40,451 nt of DNA, taken from positions 1 through 40,451 of the forward strand of contig CAYVFI010000048.1 in NCBI GenBank assembly GCA_964450955.1, written 5' to 3'. Position 1 is the stretch's first letter. Every line of letters begins with the position of its first letter. The position numbers and the translations under genes are program-made. The notes under the pieces are model-generated. The model saw nothing but the letters and a program-made list of their open reading frames with translations. It had not been told where the DNA came from and searched no databases. Source of the stretch: CAYNWT01 sp964450955 (lineage in GTDB: Bacteria; Planctomycetota; Planctomycetia; Planctomycetales; Planctomycetaceae). Shown one piece after another: positions 7,001 to 15,080 of the stretch.

Positions 7001-9343
7001 GGTCCGTTCTGTCGTGTTTGGGTCATCCAGACGATTGAGAACCACACCGCGATCGAAGCGATGTTGACTCAACTCAGGAGCACCAGCCGAAAAACGCCTG
7101 GTAAGACTCGGTACAACGGATCGGCACCGCTTGTCCTCCGCACCCATGATATGCGTGACTTGTACACAAAGTGGCTAAGCGACATGGAGCCGAAGCTCTC
7201 GAAGTTTCCAACGAGTACCTATCCACAGATGTTCCTTGAGAATTTCAAGCGAATGATTCGAAACACACTGATCTATGACAGTCCCGAACATCGAGCGGCT
7301 GCAAACATTGAGGTGGACATCGCAACCATGGCGCTCCGTGTGACCGACACGGAAGCCCATCACCGGTTGATCAAGTGGGCAAACAAGCAGCACGTTCAGC
7401 CGCAAGACGCACCGCGGGCGCGGGCCAAAACGGCGGTGGAAGCCACCCCAAGTCAACTGAAGGGTAACTTAGGCCACCCCGGAGTCATCCAAGGCTCCGA
7501 CGAGCCATCAGCTTCTCGCAGCGGACTCACTGAACCAGCAGCAACGGTACCCGGGCGGAGTACGGTTCGCGTCACCATTCACGGAGCCGTTCGAAACTCG
7601 GGCGTCTACGAAGTGCCAGCGGGCCCAAACAACTTGCTCTACGCGATTGGGTTGGCTGGTGGATTGCGACCAGACCATGGCGAGGCAATCAGAATTAAGC
7701 GAAGGGCTCAAGGGGTTCGCAAGGTTCAAACGCAGGGCGTCGAACCAGCGTCGCACACCGAGCCATACAGCTACACCCAAACGAATGTCGCGAAGATCAG
7801 CAACGTGAAAGCTGGAACCCAAGTGGTTTCACTTCAGGATCGTGATGAAATTCACGTCACGGTTGCAGAGCCCGGCCAATTGACTCCACCTCTAGTCAGC
7901 GGAACCGAATCCTGGAACTTAGGTTTCTCCATGGCGATGCCGCCTGGCTTGCGAACTGCCCATACGCAGGTCAAAAACTACGAGCAACGCCTCAAGAAAG
8001 CTCGGCAAGTGTTGCAAGTGGCTCGTGAAGAAGCCCGTTCGGATGTGACCGCTTTGGAGGGGGATGTGAAGTCACTCGAACTCCAGCTGAAGGCTGCAAA
8101 GAACCTCGAGAGACCTCGGCTTGGCTTCGTCGCCCAGTACGAAGTAGAGCGCTTCGGTGATCGCACCATGTCAGATGAGTCAGGACAAGCTGCTGGGATC
8201 AATCGCCAACTAAGAAGAGCCATCATGTTGCTCGTTACAACTCAAAGTAACTTGTCTAAAGTCAAACGGACAGACGACATGGGACAAGATCGGCACAATC
8301 TTGCAGACTGGCACAATCGTGTCGAATCCCGACTCGAAGCGGCTCGAAAGCTCGCGAAATCACCGGCAGAGTTTGACGCAGAGTACAAACGTGTCAGGGC
8401 AATGTATGATCAATTCCAGGCGTCAAAGAGACCCAACCGGGAACCCAAAGTTGATGTCACTGGTGCAGCGCAGCACCCGGACCTGAATGAGCGTGTACGG
8501 ATGCAGGCACGCACGTACCCGGTCGCTGATCTGGTCGCGCCAGTTCCGGGAACTGATGGTGACCTGGCGAGTGGTGTTGCTGAATTAAAAGCTCGAGTGC
8601 GGGCCATTATGCCAGGCTCCTGGACGGTTGCGGGCGGGCCAAATTCCGTCGAGTTCAATGAGAAGTCCCTCTCATTCAAGATTCGTGCGAACACACAGAT
8701 TCATGACGCGGTTATTAAGACACTGACCGACCTTCGAAACCGACAGCCGGGACAAGTGATGCTTAGCGTCGACGTGATCCAGGTCTCCGGGAAGGTTCCT
8801 GAGTTCGCCGCGAAACGACCCGGGGCGATGGTCTCATTGGTCGGAGATGATTTCGACATCGGTGGCAAGCGTCTGATGGCGCCTCGGTTGACGTTGCTCT
8901 CTGGCACCACTGCCGAAGTTCGGACAGAACGACTTCACCTGAAATTTCGCGCGAAGGTTGAAGGTCAGAAAGTAATCGTCACTGCGATTGTTAGTGGCAA
9001 GGCAATCTCCTGGGTCATCCCCGATGGACGTACAGGGCTCGCCGATATGACCTCAGCCATCGGTAAGGCGATTGGGGACACAGACGGCAAGCGATACTAC
9101 CTCAGGGTTCAGGCAGACCTCATCAATCCCGTTGAGGAAGCGGTGCGAATTTCTACTCCGCAAGCTTCCATCCCACAGATTTCGGTCACCCCGAACATCA
9201 TCATTCAGGAGGAGGAAGAAGAGCTGGTGTTTGGTACGCTTGTTAGTGAGCCCATGGTCACGGAACCCCCGTCCCACTCCGGTCCAAAGTTCAAGCTCCG
9301 GACGTTGGAAGAATACGGGAAGCTGTTTCGCCAGGATAAGTAG
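4091..9343 (+). CDS. Giant BlaR1-like M56 membrane metallopeptidase with secretin-like and SLBB domains
   Basis: The protein has 1750 residues, against about 600 for classical BlaR1. The N-terminal 350 residues are the M56 part: four or five membrane helices (about 6-27, 35-60, 127-155, 235-258, 331-350) and the zinc motif H223-E-L-I-H227. The rest, expected outside the membrane, carries repeated secretin-like segments (for example LSRPEIVTLEGQPARVEVG, about 670-700). It also has two SLBB beta-grasp domains with HGAV/EGAV and LINAIAMAGGL or LLYAIGLAGGL cores (about 790-850 and 1155-1245), a coiled coil near 1290-1345, and a last secretin-like segment near 1550-1660. The start at 4091 follows GGGAGACC; an ATG 15 codons earlier lies close to the repeat element and is less likely. 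It presumably senses an envelope signal through these domains and inactivates the BlaI-type repressor. The ligand is unknown. Confidence 0.85.
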   Translation: MTDSLLNIGFTQLWQLSLLILAVGTLARTVCRNRPHAAMVLWLLVLVKCVTPPIVAAPFGLFCRTAEPHVEAVASVDAPSPFAFFVKQEPVPPVDIEYLTYSEPFETLVPIEEAFEEPFEPLTMRDWLVIAWLIGTTLVVLIAFTRVVLCLRRIKRTSIDPPEELVERLEQLRSKLGIRRRVSLMITSSAIGPAVLGLFRLRIVVPEVIARDGADKLEPILAHELIHIRRGDLWVGLLSLVAKGLWWFHPLMWWVSKQISRDTERACDEDVLTALKCRPADYARSLLRVLEQKNELKAMPAFPGVRPVEITSQRMERIMSLRQGSRSGGSWRRRLLFVVAAAVVLPGAVISQDAKPLPVPTPLKKEAEEHKRQIVVKATIVEAAAADIPAAFRDIQRANVMVVTPEAKLAQEHQDKLNQRQTHSPASPQPSVSGTATVEFRSLAPKQLEAGLAALVAQKDASVLCAPKLICNDGQRASLQTSGDDLVSLEVTPRVTKHGIELKYRFEVTQQQEDGGKTVRRSETTHELTNGKALVQTGCQTDGRELVLILEADELKMAPATAIRDAGILFDKAGVEAALADFDANMTGPISGWERVLRNWEAVPVRDQEPATFLVKALLFEAAPEAKFEFATPRPTQIVELTRRVENQEPTQLNSTTFSVPIESVLENIRRLQKSHEIHVLSRPEIVTLEGQPARVEVGQQVPPQNKDDDGFRGINLTLTPTRVEGKIVLSGNLLMRVQTGQVETTEYEFRVEKTQEDLARLIRLKRGDSKPDLMLSLEAVTMQKPAPQQKRTVRVRVEGAVEAPGFYDVPIGENNLINAIAMAGGLTKNAGNVVEVSGKPNPDHPDTVRQAGFVNQPKVRAKASLTRRVSGLVKISLRANDVVTVAAHSHSGGITAGPRLFGRSYGLFDLVASDGDLMKQGTFSIDEVVRLIRDSVDARSWQRGSIEKTTTQSVPVTADLPPGPKADVEGPFCRVWVIQTIENHTAIEAMLTQLRSTSRKTPGKTRYNGSAPLVLRTHDMRDLYTKWLSDMEPKLSKFPTSTYPQMFLENFKRMIRNTLIYDSPEHRAAANIEVDIATMALRVTDTEAHHRLIKWANKQHVQPQDAPRARAKTAVEATPSQLKGNLGHPGVIQGSDEPSASRSGLTEPAATVPGRSTVRVTIHGAVRNSGVYEVPAGPNNLLYAIGLAGGLRPDHGEAIRIKRRAQGVRKVQTQGVEPASHTEPYSYTQTNVAKISNVKAGTQVVSLQDRDEIHVTVAEPGQLTPPLVSGTESWNLGFSMAMPPGLRTAHTQVKNYEQRLKKARQVLQVAREEARSDVTALEGDVKSLELQLKAAKNLERPRLGFVAQYEVERFGDRTMSDESGQAAGINRQLRRAIMLLVTTQSNLSKVKRTDDMGQDRHNLADWHNRVESRLEAARKLAKSPAEFDAEYKRVRAMYDQFQASKRPNREPKVDVTGAAQHPDLNERVRMQARTYPVADLVAPVPGTDGDLASGVAELKARVRAIMPGSWTVAGGPNSVEFNEKSLSFKIRANTQIHDAVIKTLTDLRNRQPGQVMLSVDVIQVSGKVPEFAAKRPGAMVSLVGDDFDIGGKRLMAPRLTLLSGTTAEVRTERLHLKFRAKVEGQKVIVTAIVSGKAISWVIPDGRTGLADMTSAIGKAIGDTDGKRYYLRVQADLINPVEEAVRISTPQASIPQISVTPNIIIQEEEEELVFGTLVSEPMVTEPPSHSGPKFKLRTLEEYGKLFRQDK

Positions 9344-10049
9344 GGCCTACTCCAGCGCCTTGCCCTTTTCTCCTCCGCAGGCTTCCGCTCTTCTTCGCTT
9401 CATCCAGAGCGACAAAAAAAGGGGGCGCGGCAGAATGTCCCCTTTTTTTCTTCCCCGGTGGGTGAGAATTTGCATGTGTCATTGCATCGCAGGAGGCATG
9501 CGGATCGCCGACAATCGGCTCGCCACGAGAATCGAGTTTTCTTCCGCTTCTGGTTTGACGATTGATTGTGCAGAAGGAATGGCGGTTCAATAAGGAAACG
9601 GAAGTGCCAGTCAAAGATTCTGTATCGGAGCAAGTCATCCGGTGTTTTGCGAATCTATCGATGCGCGCGGCGATGCTGCCAGTCAATCACGCCCGCGGAA
9701 CTGCCATATGAATTGGCCGTTTGTCGCGGCCTTGTCGGCAAACGAACCCGCTTGTCCTAATCGCAGTTGATTGTGCCCGGTGGCTAACCAGCAACTTGTC
9801 GGTATCACCCTTACAACTGCATCCAGGTACCGCTATTCCGACAGCTTCGATATGGCCCTGCGCTGCTTCATCCATCGATAATAGGATTGAGTGCTGGTCG
9901 CAGATTCTGCGAAGCGTCGTGAGCAGGCCGATTGGTCGTTCGCGTTCCAGGAGAGAGAGCGTGGAGATCTGACGTAAAGGGCACTTCGTAGGGCGACCAG
10001 ACCGCAAAGGCACATGGCCACAAGAAACACGAAAAGGCACAAAAAGTAA
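9344..10049. other. Long gap without a gene
   Basis: About 700 bp with only short overlapping frames that show no family features. It contains the A/G-C/T hairpin at 9414-9449. Towards its end is a stretch rich in short CACA/GGCAC units (about 10008-10046), which resembles decayed repeat sequence often seen between genes. I find no RNA gene or convincing promoter in it. Confidence 0.5.
9414..9449. terminator. Symmetrical A7G4/C4T7 hairpin
   Basis: AAAAAAAGGGG (9414-9424) and CCCCTTTTTTT (9439-9449) are perfect inverted copies around a 14-base loop. It lies 70 bp after the M56 stop codon and ends in a T run on both strands. It could terminate transcription from either side, or be the end of a small repeat. 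The weak G-C part makes efficiency uncertain. Confidence 0.45.
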
Positions 10050-11357
10050 GTGCGAGTAACGTCCCGATTACCTGTCGGCATGCGGCCTTCCAATACGGCG
10101 CTCCTGTTTGGGTTCTCGTTTCTCACCGCATCCAGCTATGTGTTGGCTCAGGCACTGGCCGTAAGCTTGTTTCTCGCGCGAGTTGGGCCGGACGAGTTAC
10201 CGACAGCTCTGGCCGTTTCAGCCGTCGCGGTGATCGGGATTTCTTTTGTCACCAGGTACTTGCTCGGCCGCGTTCGGACAATGCGACTGGCACTTGGCTC
10301 ATGGTTCTTGCTTGGGCTCGCGTCGCTTGCTTGCACGGTGCTGCTGCGGGAGCTGGGACGTTCGGCCCTATTGATTGGCGAGCTGTATGTCCTGGCGGAG
10401 GTCAGAGGCTGTCTGAACACGATTTACGGCGTGACGTTTTGCAATGACGCATTCGCCAAACAGGACAGCAAACGCCCGTTCGCGATTGTCGCGTCAGGTG
10501 CACCGTGCGCGGGAATCCTGGTCGGGGTCGTATTGGGTGTTGAAGCTGATGTGGCCAGCCCGACTCTGATTCTGTCTGCGATTCTTGGGATCGACCTTCT
10601 CACTGTTGGCCTGCTGTGGTTCATGCGGAACCGGCTCTCTGAACGGCATGATGTGCGAACTCGCATCCAGCGTGCCGCAAGGGTACGCATGCGAAAGAAG
10701 GCCAGAACGCGGCGCAGTGTTCCGCGGTTCTACGGTTTCAACCTGGCGGCGCTGGTGGCTGTGAAAATCGTTGTGCTTACGCTGATTGGCTACCAGTGGA
10801 AAGTCGCGTTGGCTGGATACTTTCGCTATGACGAACACAGTCTCGTGGCCTACCTGGCGATCTTCTACGCGGCCAGTGATGTGGCGATTTTGCTTCTGCA
10901 GTGGTTGGCTGCCGGACAGATTCTGGACCGGTTTGGACTGAAGCCGGCTTTGCTTGGCTATCCACTTTGTCTGACGATCGTGGGCGCTGTTGCGATCTTC
11001 CCGACCAGTCCTTTTGCGTTGATGGCGGTGTTTACGGCCGGCAGAGGTTTGCATGTCCTGCGTCGAGCGGTCCACGATCCTGCGTTGGCGGTCGCTTATT
11101 CAGTGTTCGATCGCAAAGCGCGACGTGAGACGATTGTGTTTGTGAAAGGGATCGTCAAACCCTTCGCTGAAGTCGCCACGGTTCTGGTCCTCCTGTTTGT
11201 CGGTAACGACGAGGCACTCACCACTTTGACAATCATCTGGTTGGTTCTCATCGCACCGTGGATCACCTTCGCCCTTCGCACCGCGCGTGGATACCAGACG
11301 GTTCCTGCGAGAGAGCCGACGTCTGACGCAGAGGTTCCGGCTGGGGATTCTGTTTGA
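10050..11357 (+). CDS. Twelve-helix integral membrane protein, MFS-like transporter
   Basis: The 435-residue product is almost entirely hydrophobic. About twelve membrane helices can be drawn, six before and six after a basic central loop (about residues 205-230, rich in Arg and Lys), as in major facilitator or nucleotide-transporter folds. No substrate-defining motif is recognised. The frame opens at GTG 10050, with an ATG ten codons later at 10080; neither has a clear ribosome-binding site, so the exact start is open. The C-terminal tail is short and acidic. The small PH-like protein gene follows 87 bp downstream on the same strand and may be co-transcribed. Assignment to a transporter superfamily is from topology only. 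Confidence 0.7.
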   Translation: MRVTSRLPVGMRPSNTALLFGFSFLTASSYVLAQALAVSLFLARVGPDELPTALAVSAVAVIGISFVTRYLLGRVRTMRLALGSWFLLGLASLACTVLLRELGRSALLIGELYVLAEVRGCLNTIYGVTFCNDAFAKQDSKRPFAIVASGAPCAGILVGVVLGVEADVASPTLILSAILGIDLLTVGLLWFMRNRLSERHDVRTRIQRAARVRMRKKARTRRSVPRFYGFNLAALVAVKIVVLTLIGYQWKVALAGYFRYDEHSLVAYLAIFYAASDVAILLLQWLAAGQILDRFGLKPALLGYPLCLTIVGAVAIFPTSPFALMAVFTAGRGLHVLRRAVHDPALAVAYSVFDRKARRETIVFVKGIVKPFAEVATVLVLLFVGNDEALTTLTIIWLVLIAPWITFALRTARGYQTVPAREPTSDAEVPAGDSV

Positions 11358-11444
11358 CACAAAGGTGGAATTTCCGGTTCGCGTGATCCCCAGATCCGAC
11401 ATTGACGTTCCCTTCGTGTCGTTGATCGTGGAAAGGGAACCTGG

Positions 11445-11807
11445 ATGAGGACACAGTTTGCAGCGCGGGTGGGCTTTCACGTTTCGGAAGCAACTAGCTG
11501 GTTCCGGCCGTTCCTGATGTTCGCATCGTGGCCGGCCGGGAATCTGCAGATCGATCCGAGTCGCATACGGGTCAGCATTCCGGTACTCGGAGAGCAGCGG
11601 ATCCCGTGGAGCCATGTCACAAGTGTTGACTCGCGCTGGCTGGGACTTAGGACGATCTTCTCGTTCGAACAGGCCGCCGTACCACACGAACTGATTGTGC
11701 ACGGGCCACTGATCAATCGACGAATTCGGAATTTCCTGACCACAACCGGGCTCAGCCACGTGCGGGAAGCTTGCGAGCACCGAGAGCGGCCAGGCACTGC
11801 CGAATGA
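11445..11807 (+). CDS. Small protein with bacterial PH-like domain
   Basis: The product has 120 residues. After a short hydrophobic stretch (FRPFLMFASWPAG) comes a pattern typical of bacterial PH-like domains: NLQIDPSRIRVSIPV, then IPWSHVTSVDSRWLG and a final helix RRIRNFLTTTGL. Such domains often occur in membrane-associated proteins of unknown role. The ATG is preceded by GGAAAGGG at about 10 bases. The gene follows the membrane transporter-like gene on the same strand and converges on the porin gene 37 bp away. Function cannot be stated; the domain call is by eye. Confidence 0.6.
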   Translation: MRTQFAARVGFHVSEATSWFRPFLMFASWPAGNLQIDPSRIRVSIPVLGEQRIPWSHVTSVDSRWLGLRTIFSFEQAAVPHELIVHGPLINRRIRNFLTTTGLSHVREACEHRERPGTAE

Positions 11808-11844
11808 CACCGGCCGAGCTGGCTTCGCCTCTTCGCCGGTTGAA

Positions 11845-13569
11845 CTAAAACTGTGCCTGGAACTGCGTTCTCAACAGCACGCCGGAGTCACCGGCCGCGA
11901 TGCCGGTTGCGGTGTTGTTAAGCGGGCTGCCATCGAAGTACGAGACGTCGAAGGTCACCTTCACACTGGGTTTGCCCAGCGGGTAGAAGTTAATGCCTGC
12001 CGCGCTTTCGCTGCCCGAACCAAAGTCGCCGCGGATTTCGGAGTAGCGAATATTCCAGTCGCTGTAGTTCGGGTTAATAACGCTACCCAGTTCGACAAAG
12101 AAGCCGGTTTGCTGAATCGAATCAGTGGGCAGAGGACCGTCGCCGGCCAGATTTCTGAGCCAGCGGAAGTAGCCTTCAGCACTTAGGCTCCAGCCATTGT
12201 CTTTCCAGCCGAAGTCAACTGCGTACAGCAGTATGTCGCTTTTCGAAACAGTGACGCCAGGGGCAAGTGCTCCGGTGTCGCTAAGCAAGGTTCCGTCTGC
12301 AAGCCGCAGAAATGTTGATTCGCGAAGTGGTTCGCCCAGACTAGTGCCTGCCTGCGGGGCGAACGCAAAACTATGCCCAATGCGAATCAGTGTTTCCTGT
12401 GACAGCGCGTGGTCAGTCAGCGTCTTGCCAAATGGCCCGGTCACATCCCACCAACTGGTAGCAGCAAACGACAACTTGTCGTCAATTTCCAGTGAGTTCC
12501 GGGCGGCGGTTCGATACCCGTTACCGATGTTCAAGTCGTAGAAAATGGTGTCATCAAAATTACCATTTGCCCAGATCCCGACGGTTCGGTCCGGACGGAA
12601 GAAGTCTGTGGCGATCGGGCGATCGACCAGCCTTGAATCACGTGCCCCCATTAACCAACGACGACTTGCCGCCACTTTACGCTTTCCGACCTGAACGCGA
12701 AGTGAATCGCTGAACTTCCATGCCCACCAGTAATCAAAGAAGTCAACAACTTCTCGACCATCGGTGTCACCATCAAGCTGCAGGAAGTACGTCAGCTTCG
12801 GATCAAGTGCATAACCAGAGAACGCCAGTCGGCCGCGTTCGAGATCAAAGTGATTCCGGTTGCGAATCTCGCGAGTCACACCCGCATTGTCTGTCCAGGT
12901 CTCTTCGTTGCGAATGAAGGCTGAGTGTCGAAACTGAATCCAGCCGTTGACCTTCAGTTGAAACTTGTCGCGTTTCGGATCAAGAGGACTAATCAGGAAG
13001 CCCTTCTTGTAATCAGCTCCCCACCGCTGCGTGAACGGTTTCGTGTTTGGTTTTTCGTCCGTGCAACCCACCATACTGTCCTGAAGCCGTTCGCCAACAA
13101 GCGGGACGGTGTAGTAGACCTTGTCAGGTTTGCAGTCGACTTTTTCGGTTCGCTTTTTCGGTTCACCCTTCTTCTTAAGTGAGTCCAATTCCTTCTGGAG
13201 TTTCTCCAGCTTCTTCTCAAGCTTGGTGACATCAGCCGCTTTGGCCGGGGCGGGCTTTTTCTCAGGCTTCACAGCCTTGGCCTTAGGCGCTTTTGTCCCG
13301 GTCGCTGAGGGCACCGGGATGGCGGGGAGGGTCAGTGGTTCACCAGTTTGGTCCTGCGCTGGCAAGTCCCGCAGCTGTAGCTTGCCGCCCGCTGCTTCAT
13401 TCGCCTGATAGGTGACCGGAACGTGATAAGCATTGCCCTGTTGGTGCGCGCTGCCGTTCGGATAGGCATACCCGCTTCGATACTGCTGGGCGAAGCAGGG
13501 CCCGGACGCCGCCATCACAAGGGCGGCAACGATTGCGACTGTACAGCACTTCCGACACATGCTCGGCAT
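11845..13569 (-). CDS. Phosphate-selective porin OprO/OprP-type outer-membrane protein
   Basis: The 574-residue protein begins with a signal peptide (about residues 1-27, ending in GPCFA before QQ). A Pro/Ala/Lys-rich linker and a Lys/Glu-rich coiled coil (about 112-142, KLEKKLEKLQKELDSLKKK) follow. The remaining 400 residues alternate as beta strands and end with aromatic Phe (TQFQAQF), as expected for insertion into an outer membrane. Segments such as FDLERGRLAFSGY, LQVGK-like VQVGKRKVAASRRWLMG and IGHSFAF fit the OprO/OprP family. The coiled coil before the barrel is common in planctomycete porins and may trimerise or anchor the protein to the cell wall. Upstream lies a 480-bp gap with repeats. 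Substrate specificity is not deducible. Confidence 0.87.
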   Translation of the reverse strand: MPSMCRKCCTVAIVAALVMAASGPCFAQQYRSGYAYPNGSAHQQGNAYHVPVTYQANEAAGGKLQLRDLPAQDQTGEPLTLPAIPVPSATGTKAPKAKAVKPEKKPAPAKAADVTKLEKKLEKLQKELDSLKKKGEPKKRTEKVDCKPDKVYYTVPLVGERLQDSMVGCTDEKPNTKPFTQRWGADYKKGFLISPLDPKRDKFQLKVNGWIQFRHSAFIRNEETWTDNAGVTREIRNRNHFDLERGRLAFSGYALDPKLTYFLQLDGDTDGREVVDFFDYWWAWKFSDSLRVQVGKRKVAASRRWLMGARDSRLVDRPIATDFFRPDRTVGIWANGNFDDTIFYDLNIGNGYRTAARNSLEIDDKLSFAATSWWDVTGPFGKTLTDHALSQETLIRIGHSFAFAPQAGTSLGEPLRESTFLRLADGTLLSDTGALAPGVTVSKSDILLYAVDFGWKDNGWSLSAEGYFRWLRNLAGDGPLPTDSIQQTGFFVELGSVINPNYSDWNIRYSEIRGDFGSGSESAAGINFYPLGKPSVKVTFDVSYFDGSPLNNTATGIAAGDSGVLLRTQFQAQF

Positions 13570-14056
13570 TAACGGAGATCCAATTTCAAACTGCGCGAGA
13601 TACCCTGACTATTCTGGTTGAATCGGTTATCCGGGCCGCTGTTCTCCTTATCGGTTCGCTACGGGATGAAACACGGCGCGCGTGTGCCGGGTGTTGGAGA
13701 GGGAATTGAGGTCTTGTCCGGCACAAATTGCCGAAGCCACCCGGGTACGGTGAACCGGGGCACATTCACGACGAACCAATATCTGCATCGCCGACCCACG
13801 CGATGGGCATCGTGGATCCCCAACCGAGTTTACCCCGGCGGTTCACTGGCTTGTGCGCCACCTTAACCTCAGAGCAGTAGCGCCTCAGAGCGGCGCGAAG
13901 GGAGGCGAGCGCAAAGGTCAACAAGCCACCGGCATAAAGCGCTTACAGCCGGTGGGGCGACTTATTCACAGCCTCGAATCGCCTGCCAACGGAAGTAGCA
14001 GAGCGAGGCCCCCTGCCAGCTCGCCGCCGCAACGCCAGAGGATCAACGTTGTGGTC
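13570..14056. repeat. Intergenic stretch with dispersed repeat, copy 2, and a strong hairpin
   Basis: No gene is seen in these 490 bp. The dispersed repeat core CCGAGTTTACCCCGGCGG with ACTGGCTTGTGCG begins at 13824. Further on, CCACCGGC (13927-13934) and GCCGGTGG (13948-13955) form a perfect 8-bp stem around a loop that contains AAGCGCTT. TGGCTTGT (about 13847) and ACAAGCCA (about 13921) add an outer inverted pair. The hairpin stands 100 bp past the last gene of the nine-gene operon and could slow or stop its transcript, though it lacks a T run. Confidence 0.5.
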
Positions 14057-15016
14057 CTACCACCAGCGCGGTCCACTGGGAGCGGGATCGCGCAGAACAA
14101 TCGGGTCCAGATGTGCCTTTGCTTGTTGGAGTCCTTCCGACTGGCTCATCGTGGGGTCTTCGTGTTCAATCGCCAACACCCCACAGAAACCCGACATCTG
14201 CAACTCCGAAATGATCGCGCGCCAGTTGATGTCGCCCCATCCGCAGACTCGGAATCGAAAACCGCGATCCGGACGACTCCACGGGCCATGCGCCAACAGG
14301 CCAGATCGCCCCGCGTTGTGCTTGACCATCTCGCAGTCTTTGGCATGCACATGCCAGATACGACGACCCAGTTCAGCAATAAACACAATCGGATCCATAC
14401 CCGCCAACACAAGGTTCGCCGGATCGTAATTGAACCCGAACGCCGGATGATCATCGACCAGCTTCAAAGCAAGCTCTGCGGTTTCCAGGTTGTACGCAAA
14501 CTGCTTCGGATGACACTCGTGACCAAACCGCACTCCACACTCCTGATAGTGATCCAAAACCGGAAGGAACCGATCCCGAAACACGGGTGACATCTTTTCG
14601 TATCCGTCTTCCAGCGGCCACGGAAAGAACCTCGCGTAGTCCTCGCAGCCCGTGAACCCAATCACTGTTTCCACTTCCATCAACTGCGCCAGATCCGCAG
14701 TCATCTTTAGTCGCTCGGCAGACCACGCGGCCATCTCTTCCGGCGAACCACCATGAATCGCGCCCAGGTCGGCGTGTGGACCCAGTAACGCCTGGCCCTC
14801 TTGATGGTTCGAAAGGCACGAGATTGTCAGACCGGCTGATTCAATTGTCTGCTTCAACCGTTTCCAATCGCCAGCCAGCGCCTGTTCCAGATTCACAAAC
14901 GGGCTTCCGGCATCGACGGGAAGTTCGACCGCTTCGAAGCCCATGTCGGCGGCAGTTTTAATCGCCTCTTCGAATGGCAGGTGGTAAAGAGCCTGCGTGC
15001 AAATGCCCAGTTGCAT
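14057..15016 (-). CDS. Sugar phosphate isomerase/epimerase, IolE/IolI-like TIM barrel
   Basis: At 319 residues the protein has the usual length of the xylose-isomerase-like TIM-barrel family. The N-terminus QLGICTQALYHLPFEEAIKT and GFEAVELPVD give the first strands. Metal-binding positions are plausible at the Glu and His residues in FGHECHPKQF, GFNYDPANLV, IWHVHAKDCE and LAIEHEDP. This fold includes inosose isomerases/dehydratases and tagatose or hydroxypyruvate-type isomerases, so the substrate is probably a polyol, ketose or cyclitol. It is the last gene of the nine-gene operon, 64 bp after the GH4 gene, and has AGGAAC before its ATG. In that setting it may interconvert a keto-cyclitol or ketose intermediate, which is inference from context only. 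Confidence 0.85.
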   Translation of the reverse strand: MQLGICTQALYHLPFEEAIKTAADMGFEAVELPVDAGSPFVNLEQALAGDWKRLKQTIESAGLTISCLSNHQEGQALLGPHADLGAIHGGSPEEMAAWSAERLKMTADLAQLMEVETVIGFTGCEDYARFFPWPLEDGYEKMSPVFRDRFLPVLDHYQECGVRFGHECHPKQFAYNLETAELALKLVDDHPAFGFNYDPANLVLAGMDPIVFIAELGRRIWHVHAKDCEMVKHNAGRSGLLAHGPWSRPDRGFRFRVCGWGDINWRAIISELQMSGFCGVLAIEHEDPTMSQSEGLQQAKAHLDPIVLRDPAPSGPRWW

Positions 15017-15080
15017 AATTTTGTTCCTTCACTTCACTTGTCTTGCTAACCACCACACCGATGCAACCGCAAGTCGCCTA

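Noticed and set aside
11100..11810. 236-codon minus-strand frame opposite the membrane protein and PH-like genes
   Set aside because: It spans two plus-strand genes and the gap between them, and has no family pattern.
13853..14590. 245-codon plus-strand frame over the TIM-barrel isomerase
   Set aside because: It begins in the repeat region and runs antisense to a well-conserved gene, with no domain features.
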